This document shows, piece by piece, positions 31,801 to 44,948 of a stretch of 64,000 bases of DNA (the stretch's first letter is position 1; the number at the start of each line of letters is the position of its first letter). The translations under genes and the position numbers were made by a program. The stretch comes from Ustilaginoidea virens. Lineage: Eukaryota > Ascomycota > Sordariomycetes > Hypocreales > Clavicipitaceae. The notes under the pieces are model-generated. The model searched no databases, was not told the origin of the DNA, and worked only from the letters and a program-made list of their open reading frames with translations. Location of the stretch: NCBI RefSeq assembly GCF_000687475.1, contig NC_057320.1, forward strand, positions 930,001 through 994,000, read 5' to 3'.

Positions 31801-34800
31801 AGACTCGGCATCTAAGAAATAAATCGTGGGAAATCCTTCATGCCTGCGATCTACTTCCACCTTGCCCTGGAAGGAATCTTGCAAACCCGCGATGTGTTTC
31901 TCGACCAATGACAAAACCTCTTCCACTACGTACCATCGATATGGATGGCCGTCCACCAGGTTCATAGGTCCACTGGGATAGATGAGCTGTGTCTGGACCG
32001 AGAGGGTCAGGTCAGACTCGTCCAATATGTCGCGGCACGAGCGATCCAGCCATTTCTGAATTTCCACCATAAGCTTGCCTGTTGGCATTTTCTCATCTGC
32101 CAGCCGCTGCAGCCCGCTTAGTTTGAACGAGAGGATATGGGTCGGCACACAAAGCATGATGTCACCATTGCCTTGGGCGGTTTTGTGCAGACTCCAAAAC
32201 TGGTCCAGCACCTCGGCAGAGCAAGGTGATCGCCTGGCGAAGGGAATATGGCAAACCTTGCGCCCGACAAGTCCACCAATGCGAGCCTGCATGACCTGAG
32301 CCGTCTGAAGTAGTAGCGGCTTAGGCACCATAAGCCTGCAGAGCTTGTTCTTATCGGCAAGAAGGATCGCTGCCATAGGCGTGACGCAGGATGTTTTGCC
32401 TGCAGAGTCGCGGAAGAGAGAAAAAGAAATTAGTCGGTGCGAATGCGAATGAATAGAGAGAAATCACTGGAGATGCTGCTCACCTTGCCCCATGTTCATT
32501 TGCAGGACACTGTTTTTCTTCGATGTCGGTGCGATGATGGCCTTTGCTACATCTACTTGAACCGGACGAATGAGGATACCGCTATCGATTTCGAAAAGAA
32601 GCCATTCTGGATACTGCAGAGGACTCCAATTCGTGTGTCCCTCATTGCTCTTCTCCTCCGCTATCCGGTTTCCATCACGGCGCAACGTCGCATCTTCGAG
32701 GCGAATGAGGCGCTGTAATCTTGTAACAAGAACACCGCATTGGACAAGGGCTTCTTTCATTCCACTGCCGAGATGCGTTTCTTGGTCTTTTCGGAGTTGC
32801 TCCAGCATATCGACAAGTCCAACACATGGCCACATTCCCGCTAGGCTGAGCCATCTGTAGGTGATGTCCCTCGAATGACAGGAGGTACGGATAAGATCCA
32901 AGCACTCGTCCAAAGCTTGCTTAGCTGCAGCTATTTCATGCCCACCATCTCCAGTAACTGAAGGTGCCACATTCAACTCCGGGCTTGTGCGGCATCCAAT
33001 CAGTGCTTTGAGAGAACTTTCGAGATCTTCGCCGTACTGTCGCCGAGATATGTCTTCGTGAGATAGGAGTGGCTTGATGATTGAATAAAGGATTGAAAAC
33101 TGTTCTGGGAGTCTTGAAAGTGCATCAGACTTTTCCAAACATTCCAAACTGTCACGTCGTGCAACCCTTGCTGGCTTCGTCAGCCGAGCTGTCCCTGTCT
33201 CTTGACCTGGTGTCATGTATTTACCCATGTCAAGATTAGTCGAGATCAGGTCTCCTGAAAGACTTTTGGCTTGATACGAGCTCCGGGTGGTGCTAAAAGT
33301 TTCAGGAGCCAAGCATGGCATTGGGTTATCAGAATTTGTATGACATTTTGGTTCGCGAAGTGAAGCTTGTTCTTTACCAAACCCTTTCTGCAAACAGTCC
33401 ACTGCTTGTTCGAGGCTGGAAAGGTAATTGGAGAGACTGAGATTGCATGCCAATCTTTCCAACTCTGGGCCGAGACGGGTCCAGGAAGTATCGGCATCAA
33501 TGTACACGAGAACCAAGTCCTTACATAACTCTTCGAGGTCGCTGCTTGATTCCAGCAGGTTCGGCCATTGGGCTATGAGCGCATCCGCAAGGCAATCAGC
33601 ATCCCTCGAAAGCAGAGTTTCGTAGCGATCTCGATCCAATGAGCGAGTGCTACCAGATTTCTTATTATTTCGAGTACCAGCTAGAAGGGAAATGTCGCGC
33701 TTCTGATTCTCCTTGATCATTTCTCTCAGCCGTAATTTTTCGGGCTTTTGGAAATGTCGAAAGCCGGTGAATGTGTCGTGTTGTGGAGGCTCAACATCTC
33801 GAACCGCTTTGTATTGAGCCATAGCAACAAGCCAATCAATAATGTCCGCCTTGCAATTCTTACCAAAAGCGAGCAGCGCAAGCCTGAACCGTATATTGTA
33901 ATCGTCATTGGGAGCATCAGACAATCTAAGTAACCCAACGAAAGGCCCCCAAATGGTTGGTAACTCGGCCGTCAACAGCTTATGGATATCTAGCGCCATC
34001 GACAAGTTGTCAAACCCTGCAATGTTCTGCCAGGCTTCCATAATAGGGCCCAAATCAGCAAGTTTGGGCGGTTTATCGACCTTTTTGAGTAGGTTCCGCA
34101 CTACTTTATACACTCGACAACTGCCTTCAGATTCCGATCCGCGATCTCTAGATGGGTAAATTGTGTCATTTAATGGGTCGCGAACAAGTGCAACATCGGA
34201 TGGGCATTTGGCACGTTCATATATTTGCCGGCGGATGGTTCCGGGAACAGTGAGACTTTCCGCGGCCATGTTGCCACTGAATGCGGATGTCTTTGCATCG
34301 CCAGCCGTGTCAAAGCTCTCTAGCAGATGCGATTGTTGTAGGATGCTATTGGCGAGATTGGCCAGCTGTTCGTGCTGAATGGTGGCTGTTAGATTGTCGT
34401 CCCATATCACTTTCTGGCAAACCCTCTTATCGGAAGGATAAAAGCTTCGTTCTGGGCTGAGACTAGCTATGCGAGACAATAATCCTTTTGCAGCGTCATT
34501 CAACACGGTCCATGGTTGACAATTCGCCGACACCAGGCAGTGATGGGCTTCTTCAGTCCCATTACGACCAGTGAGACGATCGGGAAGGGGAAATGACGTC
34601 GATGCGTGAATCAGGGCTTTTAAGTAAAGGAGCCACGGCTCTGGTGCGCAAACAAGCCTGCCAAGGACATCGTCAACAAAGAAACGGACATACGCTCCCT
34701 CGTTCTTAATCCTCACAGAGACATGCATTCCTTTCTTCATCCAAGAAAAGGCTCCGGTAGGAATGATAATGCTTCTGCTTCTGCGGTTTGAGGTTTTTCG

Positions 34801-37800
34801 AAGCACAAGCATGCTTTCCAGACCATAAAGCGCACCAACGTCCTGCACAGGATCAATTTCTGATAGCAACTGGCGAGAATGAAGTCTTCCGTTATTGTTG
34901 ACCTCAAATCTCAGTTCCAGTCGCTTTATTTCCACATAAAGTACGCCATTAGGAGCCAGCGACTGATAAATTGTCAAGTTACCCGGAGTTTCGAAGTTCC
35001 GGAAAATTTCGATGATATTCTTTGCAGCGGACGAGTTGGGATCAACTAAGCAGGTTCCATGTTTGACCCTCCCATTTGCGCCGTTCTTGTTACCTTTACC
35101 TTGATTACGAGTGGCCCTTCGAGTTTGAATATCAAGGATCCAATTTCCCCTCTTACTTTTCCAGATATCCGGCTTTCGACATATTTCGACAGTACCGGTA
35201 TTCAGGTTCAGCCAATGCACACAGTCGTCAATCAATCCAGACGGCAAATCCAAACTCGAGCCCTGGCCAAAGATCGTGCGAGGCACATGCTCAAAGAGGC
35301 AACCACCAGACTCAGCTCGAATAATAACCTTTCCTTCTCGATGTCCAAAATGTATGTCATGATGCTCGAATTGTGTAGCAAGTTGATATTCCATGCCGCG
35401 GAGACTCGACGACCGCGTGAACAGGTATTGTCCTGGGAAAAGCTCGCGAATACTTGCATCTTCTCTCATTTGCAAAGGCAACCTTCCGAGAGGTTTTCCT
35501 TCGATCAACAAATGTCCTTGTATGGCGTGGTAATGGACTGTCTGAGACGCCGCTAGCTTTGTCGCGGTTGTTCTTGCCATGAACCAGAAAGTATCTGGGA
35601 GTAGCTGCCATTCTGAGAAACACCGGGAACCCAGAGGTCCTCCTGTATTATTCCATGCTTCGTTAATGACGCCTTCAAAGGCAGAACAATGTTCTCTGGT
35701 CCAATTCTTGATAGTTTCACGCATCGAGCCTACTGTGGACAGGTCTCGGACCATAAGACGCTGGAGTCCGGGACTCAGCTTATCTAGGTCATCGACTAAA
35801 TTTTCAGAGAGCGCAATAGAAGCACGAAAGAAAATGGAAGCCTCTTCGTCTCCGAAAACAACGTCGACTTCCTCCGAGTAGATCTCGAATGTCTGACGGC
35901 ATAACAGCGAAGCTTGAAGGCCAAGGCTTGTCAATCTGCCTACTAGATTGCTGTCGTCAGTAGACATTCTCTCATCGCGAAGCTGAATGATCCAATCCGA
36001 AATCATTCGTCTTGATTTGCGAAGCAGCGCTACTGCGCGTTCCCGGAATTCTCCTGGACAGAGGTAGAATAGACGCAAACAAAGGGTCACGAGAATGCTC
36101 ATGCAATTTATCTCGCGACAGCCTGAGGCCAAAGCGCTCTGTCGTAGATGTAATTGCTCGTGCAACTTTTCGCAAAAGTCAACGTCTTGGAACACTAGAT
36201 GAACCTCGCGTAGGATGTTTCCAGTTCTATTCCGGCAAGGCGGTCCAGCCTGCAGGGCCAAGCGGTCAAAAAGGCTGACAGTGTCCTGACTACTAAAGTT
36301 CAGATTTGTAGATGCCAATTCCGTCACAAGAACCAGCCAACGCCTACTGATACCGCTGATGGCGCGCTGATGAGCCGTAAATTCATGAACAGACATAGTC
36401 GCAGGGTAATTTGTCTGGTTTGCTGCAATCTGATACGAGCTCGGGTTTTCCCTCGCCTTCATGTACGAGGAATAATGGCAAAATGGATCTGATATCTTTT
36501 CAGGCAGCCAAGTCCCTAGCAAACGATGGTACCATGGGGGGCTGCTAGGATCCTCAACCCAGGCAGCAGCTTTTGCATCGTAGAGGCGGAATTGAGGCCC
36601 AAATGATACAATGACTTCATTGAGGTCTTTGGGAAGGCGCACTGATTTGTAATGCGTTCGGCAAAATGACTTTATTTTCGATGCCAAAGTCAACGAGCTG
36701 TCTGTTGTACTTCTTTTCCAAAACCTTCTTAGAGGAGGATATTCCGAGAGTAGAAGCTCAGGCTTGCTGCCTTCTAAATCCTTTCTGCCCATCATGATAA
36801 GGCTCCAAGTCGCTTCTCGATAATTCATCAGATACTCCGGGCCTCCTAGCTCAAAGATGATAGCAGCCCGATGTGAGTTGTGCTTAATATCTGGAAGGAA
36901 GTCCTCGTGAAGTCCGATCGTGAGATTTTTTCTACTACGCCATTTCCAGCACCTGGTGCAACCGCGAACGTTGCGGCTTCCATCTTTGTTGAAACTGCAA
37001 AGACAAGTCATATGATCAATCTCTCTGGTCAAATTCTCGTACTGATTCATAAGACTTTCCAGTTCAGATTTTTTTTCAGCCCGACTCTTTTCGGAAGCAA
37101 TATCAATTTTCGAGCAAAGAGCAGTCAAATCAGGATCTTGCTGAACATATAATGTGGCAAAAGACGTAGATTCATGGGGATCGCTAAAAATAGACCCTCG
37201 ATTTGGCTTACAAGCCTTGATTCGGTTGACCAAGTACTGCTGAACGGTGGTGAGGCGCTCCATCTGGCTTTTGGTAGGCAGGCAAAGCATATCCAATGCC
37301 TCCGGAACAAACACTGGATGGTATGTGCGCAGAAGAGGACAACTTTTCGTGGCTGCAACGTCCAACGCAACCCAGAGCTCGAACAAGTTAAGTAGGAACT
37401 GACTCATGAGTTGTGGTTCATGATGGTACGTGTTCCCCACAGCTGCAATATAGTTTGCAATAGCTTCTGAGATTTTCTGACCCTTGTTGGAGGGTGAGGA
37501 AGGCTTGATGGTCGACATAGCGAGAGCAGCATTATCTAGCAGAGTTAAGCAGTGGCTTGCGAGGCTATCAATTTTGGAGACCGCTCCCTCTTTCGAGATC
37601 TGTGTACCAGGTGAAAAACTATCAGACACGTCTATTTTTGTGTGCAGAAGCTTCTGAAGTTCTTCTAGACTGTTCGGCAAGGTCAAGACTAAGTCTCGGA
37701 CTGGTACACGCTTCGCCAGTCGTGGTATGAATCGCTTGGTCTTCCTTCTGTGATCCTCCCATTTGACTTCAATATTCTTACTCACTATTTCGACAGTTGA

Positions 37801-38854
37801 TTCGAAATAATCGCCAAGTTTGGTTATGTATCTATCATAGATGGGACGAAGACCTGCTGATGCGATGGATCGTTCGGTCTCAAGTTTTGCAAGCCGGCGG
37901 CAAAGTTTGGATCGCACCATTAAGACTTTTTCAGGATGCAACACGTCACTTGACTCCTTAAGAAACTGTGCAAAAACCACGCACATAATAACTTTGAAGT
38001 GGATTCGTGCAGAATCGTTGCCATCTTCGCATATGTTTGAAAGCATGCGTTGCACGGCTACTCGGAGAATGAGCCAGAAAGGAGATCGTCTCCAAGGATG
38101 CAAGGCCGAGAGAACGACATCATCCCTGATACGTTTCTGAACGCTGGGGACTTGGACTGGTCTCCCAACCGCCTCAAGCAAAGACATTAGCATTTCGCTG
38201 ATCAGGGCGGGATTAGGAGTGTCGCGAGTCTCCACCACCCTTTTGCCTTTCTTTAATGCGCGAGCTGCAAATTGATCAAAACTGAATTCATTGGCTTGTT
38301 CCAGAAAACTGGCAAGGGTGTCATTAAAAGATTCAGCTTTAAGCTCGTTGAGAGGAACAGCAACAGTTCGCCCAGGAAAGTTCCAGCACAGAGCCTGCTT
38401 CGTCCCGAGTACAGAACCAGCCGATGCTGAAGCTTCAAATGATTCAAAAATGACTTCATCCATACTAACGTTTATCAGCACAAGAACTGTGTTTCTTATC
38501 GTGTCATTTAACTAACATTTGATTCCGGTGTATAAGAAGGCCGCAATTTTGTTCGCTGATGTGAAAAATGAGCCATTCAGCAGCACTCTCTGAACCCAGC
38601 AGACGGAGCCCCTCAAGTAAGTGCTCTTTCTTGAGAAGACTCCCGTTCATCTTGTTAGCAAGGTCTAAAGATTTGCTAATCGCATCAAAGGTAGTGCCAA
38701 CTTCAGCATCAAAGACAGTTTTGCAAGCACCCTGCAAGCGCGTTGTCAGCTGCTTGTTAAGGTCGGCGACATCAGATAGTTCTCCTGGTAACTTGGGTGG
38801 GAGTACAAGATGCTCAAACAACATATTAAAGATTTCTTCTTTAGAATTTTCCAT
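28865..38854 (-). CDS. Giant DUF3638/DUF3645-type protein with P-loop, four exons
   Basis: Exons on the complement are 38854-38517, 38464-32484, 32399-29722 and 29650-28865, giving 3260 aa. The introns are 52, 84 and 71 nt, and every join keeps frame. The N-terminus (LFEHLVLPPKLPGE) matches the start domain of the large fungal DUF6606/DUF3638/DUF3645 family. A P-loop-like NMGQGKTS lies at residues about 2102-2109; the second intron splits its Gly codon. VEWVLWSPS opens the last exon, followed by a region ending in an acidic tail with three DGDEVEDEDG repeats. Relatives are labelled 'ubiquitin thioesterase-like' in some databases, but the activity is not established, so I do not claim it. Third codon positions look much less GC-rich than in neighbouring genes. 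Whether expression is constitutive cannot be seen. Confidence 0.85.
28921..29010 (-). repeat. 30-bp coding minisatellite, three copies
   Basis: Three successive 30-bp units (28921-28950, 28951-28980, 28981-29010) differ at only a few bases. On the complement they encode the ten-residue acidic repeat DGDEVEDEDG in the C-terminal tail of the DUF3638-type protein. Unit gain or loss would keep the frame. Confidence 0.92.
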
Positions 38855-41800
38855 TTTTGCAATTTTTTTTCCCGCAACACTGATTAACGACGGAGATTTG
38901 TCTATGATCTTGGGATGTTTTGGGCGGCAGTCTGTTTTAAATCTGAGACTTCCTCAACCTCTGAAAAGGCTATAGGCCTGGGAAAAGCCTTGACCAGCGT
39001 AAGCTGTGATTCAAACGCAGAATTTCGCGTTTGCAAGACACAGTCCTGGAGCCTGGGCAGCTGTTTGAGCCCGTCAATGAATGTAAACATGACGGCGACG
39101 TGCCTCAGGAGCAAAAAGAACCTTTTGAGAACAGACTGCATGGCATTCTTGGCTCATCCAATATAGCCTTGGATCCTTGCCCGTTCGAGATACCTGCCAC
39201 AGTTTCTGGCCCAACATGCTTTGTAAGTTGCTCACAGGAGATAGTGACATAGCAGTAGGATTTGCCAATTGATCGATTAACGTTAGATGTCGTTTCGACG
39301 ATACTGTATGTTTTGCCTCCAAGTTCACAAAAAAGGGTTGCGTTTTATAGAACCTCGAATTCGTTGCAATTTGGTCCAGTTTGATCTTACAAGGCAGGCG
39401 AGGATGGCCGACATCGTTGGTTCAGCTCGCTTAGTGATCGATGGTGAGTTGTCATTTGCCGTAGTAGATACTTGGCCCTTAGATTCATCAAGAAGCTGTG
39501 CGTTCTAATTCTTGCCCTATTCGGCATCTGGAGGTGAATCTCTCCAGATGCAAACGCATTGCTATTGTGAGCGCCATCACGCGAGCCAACTCTATTGGAC
39601 ATTAACCTGTGTGGTCATTGCTCCGAAGGTCAACGGTGAAAATCACCCACGCAAGCAGGTCTCCCGCGTCGACGCGTACAATGACGGCGTTTGTTGTGTG
39701 AGTCGGCGGTAATTCATTGCAATCTGTCTCTGCGAATGTGAATGTCCTCTCACTTGACCCGAAAACAATAATCTTAGAGGTCAGAGCTTTGTGGCCTCAC
39801 AAGTGATTTGTGGCCTCAGGCGAAGAAACGTCTTGTCGTCAGGCAACATTTCTTCGCCACTTTTCAACACTGGGAAAGATCCTACTGTGAACAACCTCAG
39901 GAATATTTGATTGCCAAATTTTGAGGCTTTAATCCTTCTAACTTGGACTTGTGATGTTGAAGGATTCTAAGGTGTTTTAGTTCAACAGCTTGGCTATATC
40001 AGGAGAAAGCTTGGATGAAGGTACTCAGACAGATGGCATTGAGGCCTGCCATTGTAGCTGTGTCGAAACTTGCGCTAAAGATTATCCGTAGCCGGGCTAT
40101 TTTTATGTTTTTATGTTTTATTTAATTCGACGGATAACTTGGCTGAACGCTACGAATTACGGGGTACAGAGCGGGCAATCCCCGCCCAAGAGTAATTTGC
40201 CAAGCGACAAGGTAATTTTAACTCATCTTTCCGACTTTTATCACCAAAAGTCCAAAGAAATCAATGGGCGATTCCAAGCAGTAGCTGAATTATGCATATC
40301 TCGGACACGGTGGCAGGAGCTTGCTCCCAATATAGACCAGTACACTTCACGTCCTTGATGCAAGGCCTAATGCCACCCCCATCATCGTGCCTGCCCAGAT
40401 GACTTGCCATCCGCAGATTAAGCCGCCTTGCCTTTTACTCCACCCCAGACCCTGGGAAGAGGTGACCCCCCCGCCCCCCCCCCCCCCCCCGCATTTCGGT
40501 GGGTGTGACGACAGGATGCAGGCGCCTGACAAATGGAATTTCGCTGATAAGCAGAATTGTTGTCAAAAACGTTGTTTGGGCTGGTCCAATGGCCGTGATT
40601 CCAATCAATCATCCCGAATTAACGAAAAAGGGGAATTGAAGCCGGCATCTTTACTCAATAATCAAGAGGCTGGTTTTGCGACGTGTGTTGGCTGTATTGG
40701 ATAAAGTGTTGGTGGGAACGAACTTTGCGATACACTGATACAGTGATGCCACCATGATCGAGCACAGAGGGACGGAAGTAGGGGCGAGTTGTGCGCAGAT
40801 CGATCGAGTTTCCGTGACTTTGTACTCCGTATTCTGGATCGGGATAGGGGAGGACGGCTCTGCATGTTCTCGCCAAGGATTGATTGTCGTCACGATTTCA
40901 TCTAGATAGCCATCGTCTGGGATGCCAAGCCGTCGTTCATGCAACGGACAGCACCAAGTTGATAAGATCAACAGTTGAGGGAATCAGAAATGCAATGCGG
41001 TTACAATACGGAGTACCGTGACGGTGACTTTTATGCTGCGTCATTCGATCCCTAATCGTTATCGCAGTGCATCCGTTGAGCAAAGCTGTCGATGCCGAAG
41101 GTGCAGCATGCGCGAAAACCAAAGGTCAACAGGAGGAGCGCAAGAGCTGTGCCTAGAGGTACATAGGTAAGTGACATGGCGATCCGACTGCCCGACGCTC
41201 GCAAGGTCGGTGCGAGAGAACGACGACTTAGTACCTAAATAAAGCCGTCGCGGTTGATAACATGGCATTCAGTTTTTTGCTGGTCGAGGGAACGAATACT
41301 TGGTGTCGGCACTACTGACTCATCAATGTTTCTTTTTCCCGGTGCCGACGACCCGCCAAGGACACAAACCAAGCATTGAATGCCATGGACGGACGCGTTC
41401 GTCCTGGATTGTGACGCCGAAAGAATTATCCTAAGCTGTTGCGCGACTCTTCGACAATAATACCTCACAGGGCTTTTTAAATGAGCCTTTTTACATCTAG
41501 TATGGACATGTCGCGGATGTGAAATGGGTGGATGTAACGTTTTGGTGGCCGCACGGTCTATTGGCTGCTGGGTCATCACAGGACACAATCATGAGTGGGC
41601 AGCCATTTATGCCACGGGCTTATTAGCGTCACATCCCATTCCTCCGCTTGGCTAGTGCCCAAACGCGCGTCGAGGTTGATAAGCTGGTGGTGGCCACAAG
41701 GCCACAAGGCCACAAGTCTAGACGGGATTACAAATCTTGTGCCTGATAGGCCATGACTTGTTGATGATGGGTCGACAAGGGGGCCACCCAGACGACGCAG

Positions 41801-43580
41801 AGGCCATTCTGATGTAACGACCACCAGACTTCTTGTGTTGCCAACGAAGCCTACCTGCTCTCTGGTTCCTAGGTTGGCAGTTACACCGCGGTTGCTTCCG
41901 AAAGCCTTTGATCAATGCGTTCCTGCCCTACGTGGTGGGCTTAAGCGGTTATACAATCTCAGAGTACGGAGTAAGGGGGTTTGTTGGTACATGACTCCAT
42001 GGTGCCTTCCTTGTCGGGCTGTCGCCAGCACCTGGAAAGGGCCCCGGCGCACCTGATTGGATCAACAGATGGATTTGAAGAAGCTCAATTTGCATGCCCT
42101 TATCGATGCGTCATATAATATTATTGCCTGACCTCTCCTCGCCACATGCCCTTACTGACGGGTCCCCCGTCGCACCATCCATCCAATCCCTCATGGTGTG
42201 TCGGGTGAGGGTCTTTGCTAGTCTCGTGGCAGCTTCCTCGGAGCGACTCAGCAATTGCTTCCTCACGGCCTCTGCACGGTAGGGACGGGACCCCGGACTA
42301 CGGAGACAGGCGTTTTGCCGCTTTGCCTTAATCAGCTACCACGGCGCTAGGCCTGGACACCTGGCACCCAACCTTAGGCAAGTCAAAGTGCTTGACTCGC
42401 TGATAGCGGGTCCAACGGTATCAGCTACCGGTCGACGCCCCCAACACGAAGAATTGTTAGTAATTAGAACCAACCAGACCCTGCGGACATCTTTGACTAG
42501 GCTCTGCCACTGGGCTCTGCCACTGGGCCTGGCCTGCTCTGCCACCGGGCCATTCCTTATCGGTGCAATTACAGACGGGCAAACACGTCACCTTGTTCTT
42601 GTCGGCCGCTCTTTCCGTCTCTGGCTCATCTCCATCGCCTAGAGCCGTTCTTATCTTGAAACCCCCGTCTCCTTCATCCCTACCAACTTTCCTCACCCTC
42701 GTCGTCGCCCAACGCACAGGCCGGAACCCTGCTTCCGCTGCAAGCCAACCTACTCAGTCACCTTATTTCATCTTCCAGAACTGCTCCCAGCCCTGCTTCT
42801 ACTCTGCCAGGCGATCACACAGTCCGAGGCTCCGTCCGAGTGATATACCTGCAGTAAACCGCGGCGACCTGCCGCTCTTGGGTTTCAATTTGGTGGATCC
42901 AGTGCACGACGTTTATTCTTGCTTACCCACTAGATGCCTCGCCGGCACGCGACCCTCGTCTTCACAAGGACAGGGAATCATTTCCCCCGCAGTCTCTGCC
43001 AGACGACGGGACGTCGGACGTCGTGCCACTAGTACTACTACGACAGACAGGGTTTGACGATTGACGCACATCCCGTTCCAGGACCAGGACCGTGGTCCCC
43101 TGAAGCATATCCACCCACTGTAACCTCTTGGTGACGCGCACCCGACTTCCCTTCTCGACGAGGCACTTTTTGCATTTGCAGTGGCCCATCCCGACCAGGT
43201 TGGGATGCAAGTATGCCCCAGTCGCCAGTTATGTCGACTCCCTTTCTCGCAAGATGAGATCTACCATTTTCCTGAGTTATCCGAGACAGCCCACCTCGAC
43301 TAGTCCTTCTCTTTCGCTTTCACCTTCATCATGCCCTCTTCGTAGGCGGCCTACGACATTGACAAGACCCGTACTTTGCTGCGATACATTTGGAGTGACT
43401 GATCCTCCTCATCATTGCTGCAGCCTTGCATCAAAGTATGCACTTGGTGCATCCGACGACGAAGACGCCCAAGACGACGCCCACGACGACATCGCAGTCA
43501 CAGTCAGAGTCACACCGGTGGAATCGCCCTCTTCCAGTTGCTCCTCTGTCAGCTCAACGTCTTCCGCATTTCATGCAGCA
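38855..43580. other. 4.7-kb gene-poor, AT-richer region
   Basis: I find no supported gene. Open frames are short and do not resemble proteins. The first third (39-40.4 kb) is AT-rich. It includes a C run (about 40471-40490), three TACGGAGTA copies (40823-40831, 41007-41015, 41965-41973), a triple CCACAAGG repeat (about 41693-41714) and a GGCTCTGCCACTG repeat (about 42502-42552). No terminal inverted repeats, reverse transcriptase or transposase motifs were recognised, so a decayed element is only a possibility. The last kilobase probably holds the promoter of the next gene. Confidence 0.5.
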
Positions 43581-44948
43581 ATGTCAATACGTAACAAAAC
43601 AAAACGGCACACAAGCGAGAGTCCGGCTACGTCGAGTCCCTCCAGTACCACCACCGGACATTCCAGGCCAACAACTCCAACGAGCCCAGTCCAAATACCC
43701 AGGCGAAGTCTTGGCGACGAGAAGTACCATTTGAAGAAGGATTTCTCGCATCACCGCCGGCAGCGGAAACAAATTCACTCTACGGATTCGATCTCGCCTT
43801 CTGTTGCCGCACTCCTAGCCCTCACTGACATTCCTAGGCCCCAGCGGCGACGTCGTCGGGTTGACAGGTCCTTCACCCTCGAGGAAATCGTCAGTGACCA
43901 GCATGTGTCGGAGAAGGCATTCAGCTTATCCCTCGGGCGCGGGCCCTTGGATTTGCTCTTGTCGCCACCGGAGGATTTGCCAGATGATGATTTCAGCGCT
44001 CTAGAAGGCAATATTGGTTCAGTGTTGGCAAGGACGACATCTGCGGATTCTGTCCCGTCGTTGGGCGGGGAATCCCTCTCTACAGACATGGCTTCTTCCC
44101 TCGAGACACCGAGAAGTATTAGTTCTTCTGCGAAGCGGCGACATAGTTTGATGCGCAAGTCCTTGGAGCCTGTTCGCTCACCACCTGACGCCACCAAGGA
44201 GCACCCTCTTGCCGCCATGGAGAGCCTCGAGATTGAGGAGCTTGTGCTTCCTCCGGCTGAGCGGTCGGACGAGGACAACTCGTCGTATCCGCTTCTCCAG
44301 CCCTTCAAGCCACTTCGATCTGCATTCAAGTCCAACTTGACCGCTTCTTTACGAGCCTTGCGGCTAGCAGCTAAATCCTTCTCAAACCTGAATTTTCCAT
44401 CCATTGCAGCAGACGACTTCTTGACGCGCTCCATCTTGACCATTGATCCGAACGTCCCATACATGGATGAGCGGCGACCACCGGTTACTGGAGAGATGCC
44501 CTCGGCTGAGTTGCGTCGCTATCTCAACCCTACCACGAGCAGTCACCTGGATTCTCGGCCGAAGCCAAGAGCTCCCGGCACTTTCTCCGCCTCCATCCAG
44601 ATGCAGACCTACAAGGTTCATCGCTCCCGATCTGCTCCCCCGTCGCCACGCACGCCGTCAGGTGTTGGCAATGCCTCGCGGCCTCCCTCCCCTGTCAACG
44701 GTCACCACGCCATCAAGACAAGCCAGCACACTGAATCTGTCCCTGGCATGCGGCAACGAGAGATGCGAGAGAACCCGGATTTCATTCGCATCGCTGTGAT
44801 GGAAATGGCGATGCGACGACGCGGCAAACTTGACAATCAAAAACCAGGTCGCGCTCGTTGGGTGCTACCGCCTCGCCGAGCATCCGTCAAACCCTACGAG
44901 GTCGGCTCCAACGGTGTCCCAATCAGGTGGATCCCTGTGACGTACTAA
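43581..44948 (+). CDS. Conserved fungal protein of unknown function
   Basis: 455 aa from ATG 43581. I recognise the general type (long Ser/Pro/Arg-rich fungal proteins ending in a conserved tail) but no named family. Visible blocks: SISPSVAALLALTDIPRP followed by an RRRRR basic patch (about 75-97), FTLEEIVSDQ, DFSALEGNIG, a helical KSNLTASLRALRLAAKSFSNL, and the C-terminal block PGMRQREMRENPDFIRIAVM, then PGRARWVLPPR and a GVPIRWIPV ending. The spacing suggests a mostly disordered scaffold with short conserved motifs. No signal peptide or membrane helix is seen. The frame stays open upstream to 43128, with another ATG at 43254; the upstream part looks like Ser/Thr/Pro-rich leader, so the shorter start is preferred with moderate confidence. 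Confidence 0.7.
   Translation: MSIRNKTKRHTSESPATSSPSSTTTGHSRPTTPTSPVQIPRRSLGDEKYHLKKDFSHHRRQRKQIHSTDSISPSVAALLALTDIPRPQRRRRRVDRSFTLEEIVSDQHVSEKAFSLSLGRGPLDLLLSPPEDLPDDDFSALEGNIGSVLARTTSADSVPSLGGESLSTDMASSLETPRSISSSAKRRHSLMRKSLEPVRSPPDATKEHPLAAMESLEIEELVLPPAERSDEDNSSYPLLQPFKPLRSAFKSNLTASLRALRLAAKSFSNLNFPSIAADDFLTRSILTIDPNVPYMDERRPPVTGEMPSAELRRYLNPTTSSHLDSRPKPRAPGTFSASIQMQTYKVHRSRSAPPSPRTPSGVGNASRPPSPVNGHHAIKTSQHTESVPGMRQREMRENPDFIRIAVMEMAMRRRGKLDNQKPGRARWVLPPRRASVKPYEVGSNGVPIRWIPVTY

Noticed and set aside
39700..40500. Possible transposon remnant
   Set aside because: AT-rich and odd, but I found no terminal repeats, target duplications or coding motifs of transposases or reverse transcriptases.
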